DNA of 64,000 nucleotides from Polytrichum commune (GCA_950295325.1 OX485805.1:13302501-13366500); one strand, 5' to 3'; positions 13,265-26,310 are shown, counted from the first letter of the stretch. Translations and numbers: made by a program. Notes: generated by a model from the letters alone, not told the origin.

Positions 13265-13606
13265 TCAAGGAGTGCTTCCTGCAATATCTTCTCGCACCTG
13301 CTCCTTGTCCGCCTGTCCAACCGGCTTCCTGTTCAACTCACCGGTGGAGTCAGTCTTGGAAGCATCATCATGTTGCTTCATAGTTTCAGCCACATCCTTG
13401 GGACTCTCCGCGCCCTCGGTGACGGACTCCCTGTCTCCGACATTCATGTCTTTGGTACCGCTCACTGATCCGGAGCCTCCCGGGCCTTTAACAGACTGCG
13501 AAACATCGTCCACTTGCTGCAGATGCTGACGAGATGTTGTGAACCATCGAAGTTTCTCAAACACCGTCGCGCGTTCGCTTAGCAACTTGGCCGCCCTCAA
13601 CGCCAT
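13265..13606 (-). CDS. Small hydrophilic protein, probable mitochondrial LEA-like
   Basis: A 113-residue single-exon frame. The N-terminus (MALRAAKLLSERATVFEKLR, then WFTTSRQ) is rich in Arg, Lys, Ala and Ser without acidic clusters at the very start and can form an amphipathic helix, as mitochondrial targeting sequences do. The remainder is very hydrophilic, rich in Gly, Ser, Asp, Glu and Lys and without hydrophobic stretches, so probably disordered. That composition resembles small plant LEA or stress-protective proteins. I recognise no family by motif. GC content is higher than in flanking DNA, which supports coding. It lies between mL43 and the TMEM205-like gene with no sign of shared control. 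It could also be one exon of a longer gene. Confidence 0.5.
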   Translation of the reverse strand: MALRAAKLLSERATVFEKLRWFTTSRQHLQQVDDVSQSVKGPGGSGSVSGTKDMNVGDRESVTEGAESPKDVAETMKQHDDASKTDSTGELNRKPVGQADKEQVREDIAGSTP

Positions 13607-14795
13607 CGCCAGAGAAAAATCTTACACTCTACAGTTTTGTCTAACTGCTCGCAGGTTCACGGATACAACACGAGAAAGAAGTTGCTTGCCGCAACTCAGT
13701 CAAGCAATTTGCAATGTTTTGTACTGTGTTCTGACGACAGTGAACAACTTGTTAGGCATCTGAAATGAGTAACTTAACTTAGCATCGATGGTCTGTGCAA
13801 GGGTGCATGCTCCAAAAGCCACAACAGACAAGTGGCAAAGCATGTGGCACTGTAGCATTGAAACGACAAAGCGACATCTGCATGGGTGCCACCTCCGAAG
13901 CATGCAAGGCAGAATGATTCTCCCAACAAAATCAATAAATAGATGTAGAGTAAATTGATGATATTCATGAGGTACGATAAAGAGATTGGATCTTATTTTC
14001 TAAGGGTTATCAGATAATTACTTCACCAATTTGAAAATGAATGAACATATATGTGCCTGCATGCGTGTACATAACATAGGAAATTAACATCCAAGAGTGA
14101 ATCATTTCTGTGAAGCAAATTACAGTATTTTTCTCCCAAAATAGAATTAAAAGTCTTTCACACCATTGGCACAATGGTCCTTACTAATGCAAAAGCTTGA
14201 GACCAAATCAGTATAATAAGGATATTGCACACATGCAATTGCAACCTGAAATTATCTTCATTGCTGAGGAAGTTAGAGTTCAAATGTAGGAGATCTGGAC
14301 ATGGAGCTCGATGGGTCACATAGAAACACCAGCAATAAGACTGATGTTTATATATTGACCTGAAGAGATCAACATAAGTTGAATGAGCTTTGAATTCTCT
14401 AAACACAGCCACCCCCAATTTCTATGATTCAGCTATGTTTGCACAGTCTACTGTTATGCCTCTCTGTGAGAGACTACAATTCTATGGCAAGATTCACAAT
14501 ATTTTGACCTGAAGAGATTGACTTGAGTTAAAGAGCTTTGAAACCTCTAAGCACAGCTATCCCAGAATTCAGCTGTGTTTGCACGGTGCACTAGTGAATC
14601 CAATCACTTTACATGTAAACTCCCTAACCTCTGCACTTATATTCTCAACCTAATTGAGCCCAGCAAATCAACATTATGTCTTTCATTGCACCCGTGAAGG
14701 AAAATTGATGTTCTCCACCTCCAAAAAGGAAAGTTTGTCAAGCTACAATGACTCTAAGGCAGTTACAATCAGTTTGCAGGAGTTGTGTGATGGGT
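13607..14795. other. Intergenic between two minus-strand genes
   Basis: No frame resembles a protein family. It holds the upstream region of the LEA-like gene and the 3' flank of the TMEM205-like gene. A motif GACCTGAAGAGAT, followed by an AGTTGAATGAGCTTTGAA-like stretch, occurs twice (about 14358 and 14503), a local diverged duplication. Confidence 0.45.
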
Positions 14796-17338
14796 CTACA
14801 GCAGCATACGGGAAGCAAGGTACCAAGAATGGAATGCAAGACAACCAACAAAGAGTAGATTGGCTAGTGACGAGAATCCGTGCACCATGCCAAACTTCTT
14901 GTTTATGGCTGCCAACTCAGGGTTCTTCTTTGCAGCCTCTAAATTCTTGGACCACCCAATTTCAGTCCCCACATTCTCCTCTTTCTCAATCCTGTGCCTC
15001 TCTTTCATGACCTGCATCAATACATCATAAACCACTTGATCAGTCACTTAATTCAGGAATCCTTTGAACTCATCAAGAATACAAAGCAGTTTCTTTCTCA
15101 GTCCAGTTCAAATAAATGGGAAACTAAGAATGACACTACTCCTTTGAAGTCCCTTTAAAAGTGCAAAGTGACCGAAGAGAGTGATTGATTCAAGGTTGGA
15201 TAAAGAGAAATTTTCCTCTCAAGGTGTGAAGACAAGTGTCCCTGGTGAGGCTAATTAAGTTAGGTTTCAGGGCTAAAGTTTGACAATCCCCTCTATGTAA
15301 GAGAACCTAGGGACAGATTGCAAGCAGCAAGGCCTATAATGGGAAGTACAAACCTTGACAGTTAGAGGTTGGAAGATCAATAAGTTGATAAGGACAGCGA
15401 AGAGCGAAATTCCAAGAGCAATAATTTGTAGTTTCTCCCTTTTCGTGGCTGTCGCCCAAGGATGCGTGACAGCCATTGCTGCCACACATATGGAGCAACA
15501 CACAAGCAGCAGCTTGAAGTAAGCTGGGAACATTTTGGCTTGTAAATTTCCAAATTGATGCCTTGGCAAGTTCCTAACAAAGCCCACCACTTGTCATCAT
15601 CAGTACAATACACACACACAAGCATAAAAATAAGATGGCTTCACTTCATGTAAAAACAAAAGCATAATCACTTCAAATTACTTCCAATCCATCAATACTG
15701 AAATGTAGGAGCATTCCAAAATTCAGTGTTTCACACAACTATTCACCTTCAACACATGTGTAGAACTTAGAGCTTGTCACCACTTTATAACCCTAACACA
15801 CAAATCTCTTCTCCACTTATGAGAACCTCTGATCCTGGGATTTTAGGTTACATCAGGGTGAAGAAAATTAAGGTGTTGTGCATAGTATGACGTGCCAGCC
15901 ACATAGAAATTTCATCTTTATTTTCACATTAGAGTGTGTTTGTGGAAACTCCCACACCCACGATCATTAGTATAAAACAGAAGACAAAGCCTCAACTCCA
16001 TAAACATCAAAGGGCTCCTTTTCACAACGTTTCCTTTCTTCCCCAAGTGCCATGAACGTCAAACACAACGTCACAAAAGCAATTCATAACAAAACAAAAC
16101 AACAAGTTTATGTCTCCATGCCTTACAATCTCATAGAATGTGTTTGTAAGGCCTTTCTTTGAGCCCCCTCAACTTAATGGAAACAGAACTCCATCAGCAT
16201 AGTAGAGTTATCCTCTAACTCAACATGACTTTTGGTCTGGACTTTGTTGTCTTGCATTACAAGACCCTTCCATGTTCGGTAAATTTTGAAGAGTGCATGT
16301 TTGGAGGTAGTGTGGAGGTTCGAACGAAGAAAATTGTACATCGGTTCATCGAGGGTCAAACTCGTTTTGCCATGCAATCAAGAGGTGCTAAAATGAGTTC
16401 GGGAATCAATTTGGCCTTCAATGAAGCAAAATAGGTTCCTCTTCATTCAAATTTGAACACTGCCTTCTCGCAAGCACCACATGTGGAAAGAAAATATTGA
16501 TTTAGTATGCGAAACAACCAATGAAAAATTGAAGGGGATCAAACCCTCCGAAAACTCCCATTGAGTTAAAAGGATAACTCTAACTCAACGTGACTTCTGG
16601 TTGGGAGGTTGCTGTTTTGCATGCAAGACCGTTCATGTTCGGTAAGGTTTTGGTGCATTCTTGGAGGTAGTGAGGAGGTTTGAATGGAGAACATTTGGTT
16701 CGAACTCACTTTCGCATGCCAAGAGGTGCTCAAATGAGTTTGGCCGGCCTTCACTGAAACAAAACAGGTTACTCTTCCTCTTCATTCAAATTTCAACACT
16801 TCCTCCGAACATGCACCACAAGTGGAAAAAAAAGTATTGATCAACCTATGGAAAATTATGGGGGACCAACTACCGAAGAAAACTCCCATTGAACTACTCA
16901 ATGATAATTCATCTTGCTACCTCCCTATTATGAAAAGAATACAGGCCGTCACCGGAAGCCTCTCTTGCAAAATGATTCCTGATGTGAGGCTTACAAAGAG
17001 ATGATCAGAAACTATGACAAAGGCGGCTTACAAAATGATTCCTGAGGTGAGCCTTACAAAATGAAAACCAGAAGCTATGACAAAGAGAGATTACAAATTG
17101 ATTCCTGACATCCTTACTTGAACATGATGATGCCTCCAATGAAAGAAGCCCAGAGGGATGTTCCCAGTGCAGTCGAAAAGCACACCAAATGCATCAATCG
17201 GATGATTCCAGACATCCCCACGGCAGCCTGCTCGCCTTTCTTTTCTTGCACTATTTCAGTCAGCTGCACAGGGTACAAAACTAACCCTGCTGCCGCACAC
17301 GCCATCACCACTCCCAAGTTTGTAAACCACCCCATCAC
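14796..17338 (-). CDS. TMEM205-like (DUF4149) four-helix membrane protein
   Basis: Three exons on the minus strand: 17338-17118, 15573-15354 and 15011-14796, with GT/AG borders and consistent phases, giving 218 residues. Exon 1 gives the N-terminal hydrophobic segment (GVVMACAAAGLVLYPVQL) and a second with HLVCFSTALGTSLWASFIGG. Exon 2 carries the family signature FGNLQAKMFPAYFKLL plus a third helix and a fourth, LQIIALGISLFAVLINLLIF. Exon 3 carries a conserved charged stretch and the terminal HGFSSLANLLFVGCLAFHSW. This matches the TMEM205/DUF4149 domain, an integral membrane domain of unclear biochemical role. In Arabidopsis it is found fused behind LEA repeats. Here the domain stands alone, although a hydrophilic LEA-like gene sits about 1.2 kb downstream. 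Intron 1 (about 1.5 kb) contains tandem repeats. Confidence 0.88.
16205..16915. repeat. Diverged ~360-bp tandem duplication in TMEM205-like intron 1
   Basis: Two copies, about 16205-16565 and 16572-16915, share CTAACTCAAC, TGTTCGGTAA, TGGAGGTAGTG, AGAGGTGCT and ACTCCCATTGA in the same order. Short frames here come from the repeat and are not coding. A smaller duplicated block (about 55 bp, ACAAAATGATTCCTGA-type) follows at about 16966-17110. Confidence 0.65.
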
Positions 17339-18240
17339 TCAACGAAACCTAACCAAAACTCTCCCACCAACTTCTCCGAGGTCCTCCCTACTAACCTTCA
17401 AAAACCACAACCCCACTTTCTTTCAAATTTCACTACCTATTGGGCTCCAAATGTATGTGCAACCACAAAATGGAAATGGCCAATTTCTGCTCAAGGTTTG
17501 AAGGACAAATCTGATCTACCAAGAATGGTTTTCTTCATACACACGACCCAATCTCTTCCACTCACTTCTCCCTCACACGCGAGCAAATCTCACTCAAATA
17601 TGTAACCAAAGAATGGCGATGGCCAATTCTGCTAAAGGTTTGAAGGAAGAATCTGTGTCACCAAGAAAGTTTTTTCCATGGATACCCGTAACCCAACTTC
17701 TTCCAGCGTCACATGCACTCAACAACTACAAATGTGGAGCCAAAACAAAACAGCGGTGGCGAAGTGCAGTAGAAAGGAAAGGAAAATTCTCTTTTCACCA
17801 AAAAATCCTTTCTCTTCCAAAGGAGAGACCAGGCTGATATGTTCTGGAGAGTTCTCTCTTGAGCTTTACGCACAGTCAGCAAAATTCAAAGCAACAACAT
17901 AAAGCTATTGTTGAACTGGAAGTTATTAGTATGTCGGAGAAGATAAATGCGGCGGTCGGGCTGCTAAGAAGCCGGTGAAGGAATTTTTCGTGCCGTCACA
18001 TTATCTGGGGCATTAAACTTTTAATTGCTGGAGCTCTCTGAACCGCGCCCTCCTCATCTACCGTGACGTTCTTTTTCTCACTGTGGCTTCCTCCTCGAAA
18101 AATTACTATTGGCTTGGCCCCAACTACCTTCCCAAGACTGTGAATGATCTTGTTCACCTCCATAACCGTCCACATGGTTAAGCCGCAGGGTTACAAGATT
18201 CCGACGCTAGGTTACGCAATCCCATAATTACATTTGATTA
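17339..18240. repeat. Upstream flank with a duplicated ~150-bp block
   Basis: Sequence around 17467-17520 and 17600-17660 is duplicated (ATGGCCAAT, TTCTGCT, AAGGTTTGAAGGA in order). The remainder is the probable promoter side of the TMEM205-like gene. No further gene is recognised. Confidence 0.45.
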
Positions 18241-18250
18241 TGTATTAGGT

Positions 18251-18340
18251 AATCATTTTATTGGAACCGGTTCTGTCAAGGTGGCGAGCCAGCTTGACAG
18301 AACCGGTTTTGCACCGATAACCGGTTCCAATAAAACGATT
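18251..18340. repeat. Nested palindrome built from AACCGGTT
   Basis: Outer 22-bp arms at 18251-18272 and 18319-18340 differ at one base. Inner 16-bp arms, 18265-18280 (AACCGGTTCTGTCAAG) and 18293-18308 (its inverse), are perfect and enclose 12 bases. AACCGGTT, itself a palindrome, occurs at 18265, 18301, 18319, 18350, 18431 and 18518, six times in about 260 bp. Confidence 0.8.
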
Positions 18341-18499
18341 ACCGGACGTAACCGGTTGGCCGCTTTGTTGAGCCGCGCATGTGACCTAAACAGTGGGTCA
18401 CCTGTCACCATAACCGATTTAGATGATCATAACCGGTTGGGATGTCGAGGTTATCGTCTGCAAACCTGTGTGCTCAGAGCCAATCGTGTGGTGCCACCT

Positions 18500-19030
18500 C
18501 GGAGAAACAAAGCGGCCAACCGGTTACGCAGTCCCCAACGGTTCTATGAAACCACATGGTTACAAATGCTTCATGGTTATTCACTGCAAGGATACACCTT
18601 CCGCGGTTACGTCCTTTTAAAGGTTAAGGTCCGAGCACGGTTACAGACAATTTTTGGGTTACGAGATACCGAGTCTTCCAGCGCCATGTTACGCAATCCC
18701 ACATTTACACACGGTTACGTGGTCCCCAACAGTCACATGGAACCCCATGGTTATGGACGCTCCACAGTTACCCAATGCAAGGATACACCCTCTATGGTTA
18801 CGTCCTTTTAAAGGTTAAGGTCCGAGTACGGTTATGGACAATTCTTGGGTTACAAGATACCGAGTCTTCCAACGCCATGTTACGCAATCGCACGGTTACA
18901 CACAATTACGTGGTCCCCAATGGTTACATGAAACACCATGGTTACGGACACTCCACGGTTACACAGTGCAAGGATACACCCTCTGTGGTTATGTCTTTGT
19001 AAAGGCTAAGGTTTGAGCACGGTTATGGGC
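18500..19030. repeat. 191-bp tandem repeat, ~2.7 copies
   Basis: The marker AGGTTAAGGT recurs at 18621, 18812 and (as AGGCTAAGGT) 19003, a 191-bp period. Units share CTGCAAGGATACACC, GGTTACGT, GTCCCCAA and CATGTTACGCAATC. Within each unit GGTTA recurs every few tens of bases. Open frames across the block exist only because the unit lacks stops in some frames. Confidence 0.8.
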
Positions 19031-21700
19031 ACGAGTCCTGGTTTAGGTTATGCATCGTCCGTAGTTTAGGTCATTTGACGGGTTGGGGTACACCCCTTCT
19101 ATGGTTTATGTGCTCCGTCCATTGTTAGGCCCTCTTGAGATAAGCTCCTTCGACGGTTACGTCTGCATGGAGTACGTTGCTTCCATAGTTGTGACCAGTG
19201 AGGGGTTCAATATTGCATGGTTTAATTTGTTTAGACGTTATGAGTGTATACAATGTTGACGTTAATTTTGTAACCCACAATAAATCCATGATGGATGGGA
19301 GTGGTTATGCAATGCCATGCACACCATGGGTATTATTAACCAGGATGGTGCCATGGTGAAGGTTAGAGTTGCAGGAAGTAGCAAACTCAAAAAAATAAAG
19401 AGGGTTTGGAGCTTCAAGGTGGTGAAACATCGCAACATCAATGCGATAGGTTTGAAAGACTGCGTCCTTTCGTGGATGAGGTAACCCATGATTGTGAGAG
19501 CAATGTGTCTCTTCCAATCCCTTCACACATCACTTCCAATAGGATATTTGAAGGAGTGCTATACTTGTGTGAGCCCAAAAATGTTGATAAGAGGATAACA
19601 CAATCAAGGAGGTGAAAACACAATTAAAAACTTAAATAACCCTAGGAATGTTAGAAACGTGCAAGGTCAAGTTGGGATGAATGAAGGGGAGAAACTACAT
19701 GAAGAAAAGGAAAGAGAGAAAAGGAAAAAAAGCAAAGGAAGAAGGAAGGGAAAGAAGGAGAAAAGAGGAAGATTTTTTTCTTCCATCAGGTTGCCCCTTG
19801 AGACCGTTGGTCACCGGGCAACCCGGGAAAAAATGAGAAAGCTTGAGGGGTCTCGGAAACCGGGAGGGAGGATGCTTTTTTTTTGGTAGGACAAGAGAGG
19901 GAGTAGGAGGAGGAGGCGGAAGCCCTGCCTCGGCGGGAAGTTTTTTTTTCTTTTGGTGAATTCAATGCTTTTGGTGTAGTTGCGTTAATTTATGTTTGTG
20001 GTAGCTAGTATTATGTTTGTTTTTTCCCCTTGCTAGTTGTCATCAAGTTTGGGTAAGCAATTGTTGGTTATGTGTAGTCTCGAATGTACGCCCCGGCCCT
20101 GTTGCCCTGGCTCTAGACCACCCAGAAGTCGGAGAGAGTGTATGTGCATCAGTGAAGCAATAAGGTCTAGGATTAGGAAGTGTGTTTCATGCGATTGGAT
20201 ACAACTCAGATGTGCCATGTGGGGTTCTATGCTCGTTGTAGAGGGTGAATTGGTTGCATCTGGTGTGGTAGAGAAGAGAGAGAGAGGGAAAATATGAAGA
20301 GATCATGTTGCGGATCGGAGTTTTTCATTTGAATCGTACTGAATGGGAGGTGTGCAAGCTAGGTTTGTGCAACTGCCTTTAGATAATGAAAGGCATCTTA
20401 GGTGAACATGCAAATTAGATGAGGAAAAAGAAGAAAAAATTCATTCGCGATTCAGATTAGGGGAGAATTCATGGGGGCTTCCACGGGGGAGCTAGGTCGG
20501 TTTGCTACACTCCACGTCAAGGTGGCATGCCTCTTCTTTCCTTAAATCTTAATGTGATCCCACGAAATGTATGCAATATCACCTATGGCGTCCCATCCCT
20601 CCTAACAACCCTGAAAATGGAAGTTCCGACTTCATTCAATGTACATGTGGTCGTGGTGGAGGGACTTACATTGCATTCTTCATGTCTTGAATGAGAGGTG
20701 CCCATCTCAACATGTACAAATCAACATAGGCAAAACATTGTTGCGTTCCTACATCGCCGAAATTGGCCATTGCACACACAACCTCGACAGAACCCTCAAA
20801 ATCACATACTACTTACAAACGATTACAAATCCTAGATTCAGATTTAGTATTGCAAATCCAAGATCTACATGTAGGAATACATAGATTCAATTGGAGAAAT
20901 ACTGAAAGCATAAGACGAAATGGTTTTGTAGAAACAAATGTGCTCAATTTTGGAGTTCAAGGTAATGGAATTTGAATGTGTGGGGAGGCCGCCCCATCAC
21001 TTTCTCACGTAACACATGCATAGGTGCTTGGAATTGCTAGAATGTCACCCACAAATACACAACCACACACTTGCCTAACAAAGTATCCACGGCACTACAG
21101 AAGCACAAAACCACACTTTTACTTTTGTACAAATGTTCAAATCCACACAACCCCATCCTCAAACCTTCAAATTTATACCATTACAAAACTTACACGTCTA
21201 CACATCCACATGTGTGCACAAGTACAAATATTAAAGAGATCTAGAATACTTATATTCTCATGTTATGAATTCGTAGGAGAATTGCATCCCCCCCATGCAA
21301 CTATAGGCGTTGACATACTTGCAACTTTGGCAAATTTCCACCAATGCACTAAAACTCCTAGCAAAATTACCTGTAGATTAGGGTTTAATATATCTCGATT
21401 ATGGTTGTTCAAATTTCTTTTATCCCTTGGGTATGGGAGGCGGGCATGTACCCATTATGCATGCCATGTACTATGGGCAATGATTTCTAATGGCCATTTA
21501 CTTTTATGTTTTATAATTGCCCATGGTTTCTTATGCCATATTTTATTTATACTTCAAGTTTTCATTTGTTGCAACTCAAATGGTTCATAGCCATGCACAT
21601 GGACAACCATCAATAATTTAGAATATTTGATATTGTTGTTGTTGAATATTACACTAAAGGATGGTTTTTTAGAGTAAAAACCACAAGACTGTAACTATGA
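19031..21700. other. Intergenic, no gene recognised
   Basis: Includes a purine-rich stretch at 19680-19780 and poly-T/poly-A tracts. A 188-codon frame at 21024-21590 has no family resemblance and a composition unlike coding DNA here. Confidence 0.5.
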
Positions 21701-21837
21701 AAGGACCCTAACCTAAACCCCAGATCACATAACCATGGAGTGTTGTCACCATTTATGTTTAATCAATTGTGTGCAACGACGTTAACAATTGTAACCAATG
21801 CCCTTCCTTAACATTGGGTTGCACAGGGGTGGAATGG

Positions 21838-22080
21838 AAAAAATTGAATGCCCGTAACCATGCTCGGACCTTAACCCTTAAAAAGACATAACCACAAAGG
21901 GTGAATCCTTGCACAACATATCCGTGGAGAGTCCATAACCATGTGGTTTCATGTGACTATTGGGGACCATGTAACCAAGTGTAACTGTGGGATTGTGCAA
22001 CATGGTGTTCGAAACTTGTAACCCTGCAAGTCACTATAACCATGTGGAAGGTTGTGGAGGTCACATGGGTCGCTCATGGT
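21838..22080 (-). repeat. Decayed inverted copy of the 191-bp repeat unit
   Basis: Read on the minus strand, this contains the same landmarks as 18500-19030 in the same order: GGTTAAGGTCCGAGCA, ATGGTTATG, AAGGATTCACCC and TGGTCCCCAA. It shows that the unit is dispersed and not only a local array. Confidence 0.6.
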
Positions 22081-25001
22081 CTGGAGAGGGCATCTTATCC
22101 CAAAAAAACTAGCAAGTTGGGACTGATAGCAAAACAAAAAAACCTAAGAAGGTTGAGAAGGAAGCCTCCATAAGGAAGAAAAAAATCACGATACACAAGG
22201 AGGGCGCGTTTTGAGAGGGGCCAACAATTAAGTTTCATGGCCCAAATAATGTGCATGTTCTCTGTAGGCCAACATTTGTGCCAAGTGATATTCCCAATAA
22301 AGTTCGAAGTTCTCATAGGTAGAATTATGTAAGTATGAGTATAAGTAATTACAATTGTGTGGACACTACGTTGATTCTACAGTGGCTTACACTTTTGATG
22401 CCACTCACGCTAAGATGTTGTCATTTTTTGTAATCATATTTTAAAACCTCTATCCGACATGAGAGGTAACGTTGTCCCATAACATTATTCAAGCCCTTGG
22501 GCATGTTCTAAAGTTGGTGAAACTCCAAGCCCACCGCCCATAGGGTTTAGGCTAGTTTGAAACGATGTATATATGCATTGGTGTTGTGGGCACTTAGAGC
22601 AACCAATCGTTGCATGACTATGCCCAAGTTGGCCACCTTCTCCATCCGGTACCTCATACTTATTCCCGTCCAACTTGCTATCATCTTGCACCATTCTTGA
22701 AAGTGAACTTGTTATTATTCTTGCACTTTGAACAAATAAGGTTCTCTGCCATCTAGAGCAAAGCAATCAAAAATATTAACAACTCTAAGAGAATGGACCT
22801 TACAATAGTTGGAACCCTTACGATCGTTTTTGATACAACATTTATTATTTGAGAAAATTTACAAAATAAGCAACATGAGTAAATTGATGGCTTTTCCTAT
22901 CAAGTTATATAACTCATGCCTCTAGCCAATGATGTCAAAGATCACATGATTTTGATACACTTTGTAATTTTCATTATCTTTTCAAGGAAGAGGATTCTAA
23001 AATGGTTCGGTAAAGGTCAAGGATATTGATCCTTATTCATACCATATGGACATGGTCTAAAATCTACTCTCTAAAACTTGCTTATGTGTGTCAACCCCAA
23101 ATAAGGTCTCTAATTTATATTTTACATCTTTAATTCAAGTTGAAACCCCCATGCCCGTAGCGGTAAAGGCATTGGGAAGCCCAATAATATTGAATTGGTA
23201 TATAGAGGAATGCATGGTATCAGTAATCAATATTGAATAATAGCATCTACAAACCCACTTGACTAGTATCAAAATTCTAATACCAATCAAATATTGGTGG
23301 GCATCCCAAGATGAGAGAATCTTTGTATACCCAAATCATTATTTGTGTCAATAAGTACCATTCTAAACTGCATTGATATTCTACTTAGGTATGAAGGTTC
23401 TTGGATGCTATATAGATCCAAACGGCATTGAAAAAAATATATATCCTTAATTTTTCTCATTGGTATCAAGAAATGTAAAATCCTCATTACAAATACCCAA
23501 AAGGTATTTTAAAAAGCAATTAACAAACCACTACCAGTCCAACACTAGAACACACCCTAGTTTTGAGTGTAGGCATTAATAGGGTTTAGAGTGGCATATG
23601 ACGCGCATTTCAAAGATTCAACCTTAACTCGGTGAGGCATCATTCTTGAAAATGGAGTCCATCAAAGGATCTCTCATATGAGGGGCGAGAGGGAATTACT
23701 GCATATGATCGTATCTCTCACTCATCCAACAGGAATGCCCTAAAATAATATGTGGGTTGGATATTACTTTTGTTAGCTAATTTGATGCCAAAATTAGCAT
23801 CAAAGACCACAAATTATTCTAGCATGACACATTGAAATAAAGCAACAACATCCAACATATAGGATGTAGTTTTTTTTTTTTTCCTCTTTTTTTTTTGTTA
23901 ATGGATGTGTGAGAGGTACACGCATATGCAACAATCCCTCTCACACTCATGAAGGGCTTAACAATGTATGAAATAACAAACTAAGTCATTACATCATATT
24001 GCCAATGTTGATGTTGACTTCATCAAAGCTTTGTGTGTGTGACACAAATGAGATCAAACTTTCAAGGTATAAGGGGGCTCAATGTTTACAACCTATGTAC
24101 ACAATTTCTACAAGTCCTCACCAATTCTTAACATTATAAATTTTACATTTACAAGTCAGATTTTTTTTTATTATATGTGCATATCATTATCAACGTACAT
24201 GATCGATAAGTTATTCAATCAAATTTAAACGTGCACTTGATGAATGAGTTAAATTTTAATCGGATCATTTCTTTACTTCATTTCTTTAAAATGAAAGTAT
24301 GTAACTCAAATACATGGATTTTTTCATAGAGGCCCTTCTGACACTTAGGGATTAATGAGCTTGTTGGCTCTACCCCATAGGTGAAGGAGCTACATATTCA
24401 TATGAATTATTATGACATTTTTGTACATTGCAATGTGGCAGGGATTGTTTGGTGTTGAAAGATTAGTTGAATTGTTCAACATTAACATGAACTAGGAGTT
24501 ATCTTGCAACAAATCATTGCCAACCCAAGATTAGGAGGTTTGTTTCTAGATTTTAAGTTTTTGATTGCTGAGAGCGTCATTGTGTGTCAATGTGTTTTCT
24601 TGATTGGTCATGGGGGGAGGTTGAAGCACATGGTGAGGTTGGATAGTTTGAGTTTGTGCAATGTTTTCTTGTTGTCGCCCGGTGATTACCAAAAGAGGGT
24701 AAATTTGTCATCCTCCTACTTCAATTGTTGCGATAAAAGGGTTACGTCTATCAAATCTTGTCAAGTCTTGTTTTAAGTAGCTAAAGCCATGGATTTTTTT
24801 CATGGCATAAGGTGGATTCAATGTAAATGGAGTTTAGGATTCTTGGATACATGGGTACAAAGGAGTTTGTTTGGAGGTCTTCAACAAGAAGAAAATCAAG
24901 AAAGACTCAACAAGGCCATTTCAAAGTTGTCTAAGGCATGAGTAGGTAGAAGCCAATTTGGGATTGTATTATGAACATGGTATGTGTGAGATGATTATTA
25001 A
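22081..25001. other. Intergenic, AT-rich, no gene recognised
   Basis: No frame resembles a protein family. There are T-rich tracts near 23868-23897 and 24163-24172. Confidence 0.5.
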
Positions 25002-25574
25002 ACTACACTATTTATGGTATTTATTGTCATGTACACTATTGGCGAAGGTTCTAGACTAGTTGTGTAGAAATGTTATGTCCGTAACTTATCAACACGACAC
25101 TATCAATCAACACAAACAACTTATTGCAGTGAATGATTTTTTTACAACATGACATTTTGTAACACATTGGGATACTTGAGATGATAGTTTTTACATTTTT
25201 TGTATGCAAGAGAAGGATATTATTGAGCATAGTAATGCCAAGTGTCATTTGTATATAATTTAATATGCAAGAGGAAAATAATATTGAGCATGTTGATGGC
25301 CAATGTCATGTGTTTGCATCTTAGTTTGCAAGAGGAAAATATTAGTGAGAATACAAATGCCAAGTGTCATGTGTTTACACTTTATGTCAACTTGTTAACC
25401 ATTATGTAACCTAAGCATAGACCTTATAATATTGTTAAGCACACAAATGCCAAATGTCATGTGTTTACACTATTGGTTAAGTTGTCAATCATTAATGTAA
25501 CCTACACATAGGGCTCATAATAGGGCAAGTGTCACTATTAGGCCAGTGACACTAAATACCATAAACAATGTAGT
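25002..25574. mobile_element. Inverted-repeat element, same family as 5412-5636
   Basis: Starts ACTACACTATTTATGGTATT and ends with the inverse (TGACACTAAATACCATAAAC, then AATGTAGT). The interior matches sequence at about 38541-39060 (CAACACGACACTATC-like, ACACATTGGGATACTTGAGA, GCCAAGTGTCATGTGTT), a third, more decayed copy. A clear target duplication was not found. Confidence 0.5.
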
Positions 25575-26310
25575 GCCAAGCACTTCAATACATATGATGT
25601 AATAGTTTGAAACAAGCAATTCTTAGACATGGTCTGGGCTTTTGTTGTGCCTATCATCGTAGAGCCCATGAGTTGTGGGATGTTTGCAATTTGAGTCTTA
25701 CTCTACACATGGGACAAATTGGGAGGGAAATTTGTTTGAGCTAAGAGAGACTTTTGTAGCAATTCCCCATGCATTGTGTGCATTGCGAAATTTGGATGTT
25801 TTGATGGTTCGAGAGAAGGGAACACTAAGGTGGTCCCAAAAGGTGTAAGATCATCACCCCACTTCAACAATATTCTATTGAACATCTCTGAATGTCTAAG
25901 TCTCTGAAACACATGAAAGCACCAGCACGAAGCACTGCATAACTAAGGACCTCCTCACTAGGTGCCTCTGTCATGATCTTCTACATGCAAATTGTCAAGC
26001 CACATCTACACTAACTTAGGAAGGTGGTTATACAATCACTTAGTAGGCTTAACTTGCAGTTGTAATATTTGTTGAATCTTGGCAGCAAAATGCCACATCT
26101 CAGCTCATGTACTGATCTGCAAAAAAATCTGAAGGCTTTAAGACCAAGATATCCAACCAGGTCTACACACTCAAAGACCAAACACTAGAATGAAATAATT
26201 CACTTAGATGGTACCAACTGCCACAAAATATAACACTTGGTCTGCCAATAATCAAATAATCAAATAATCACCCACCTGGTGGTAATGATAATGAAATCAT
26301 GTGACCTTAA
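25575..26310. other. Spacer between two MITE-like elements, no gene recognised
   Basis: No coding or RNA feature could be supported. Confidence 0.5.

Noticed and set aside
18281..19016. Plus-strand frames of 60-176 codons
   Set aside because: They track the 191-bp tandem repeat and AACCGGTT block, repeat with the same period and look like no protein.
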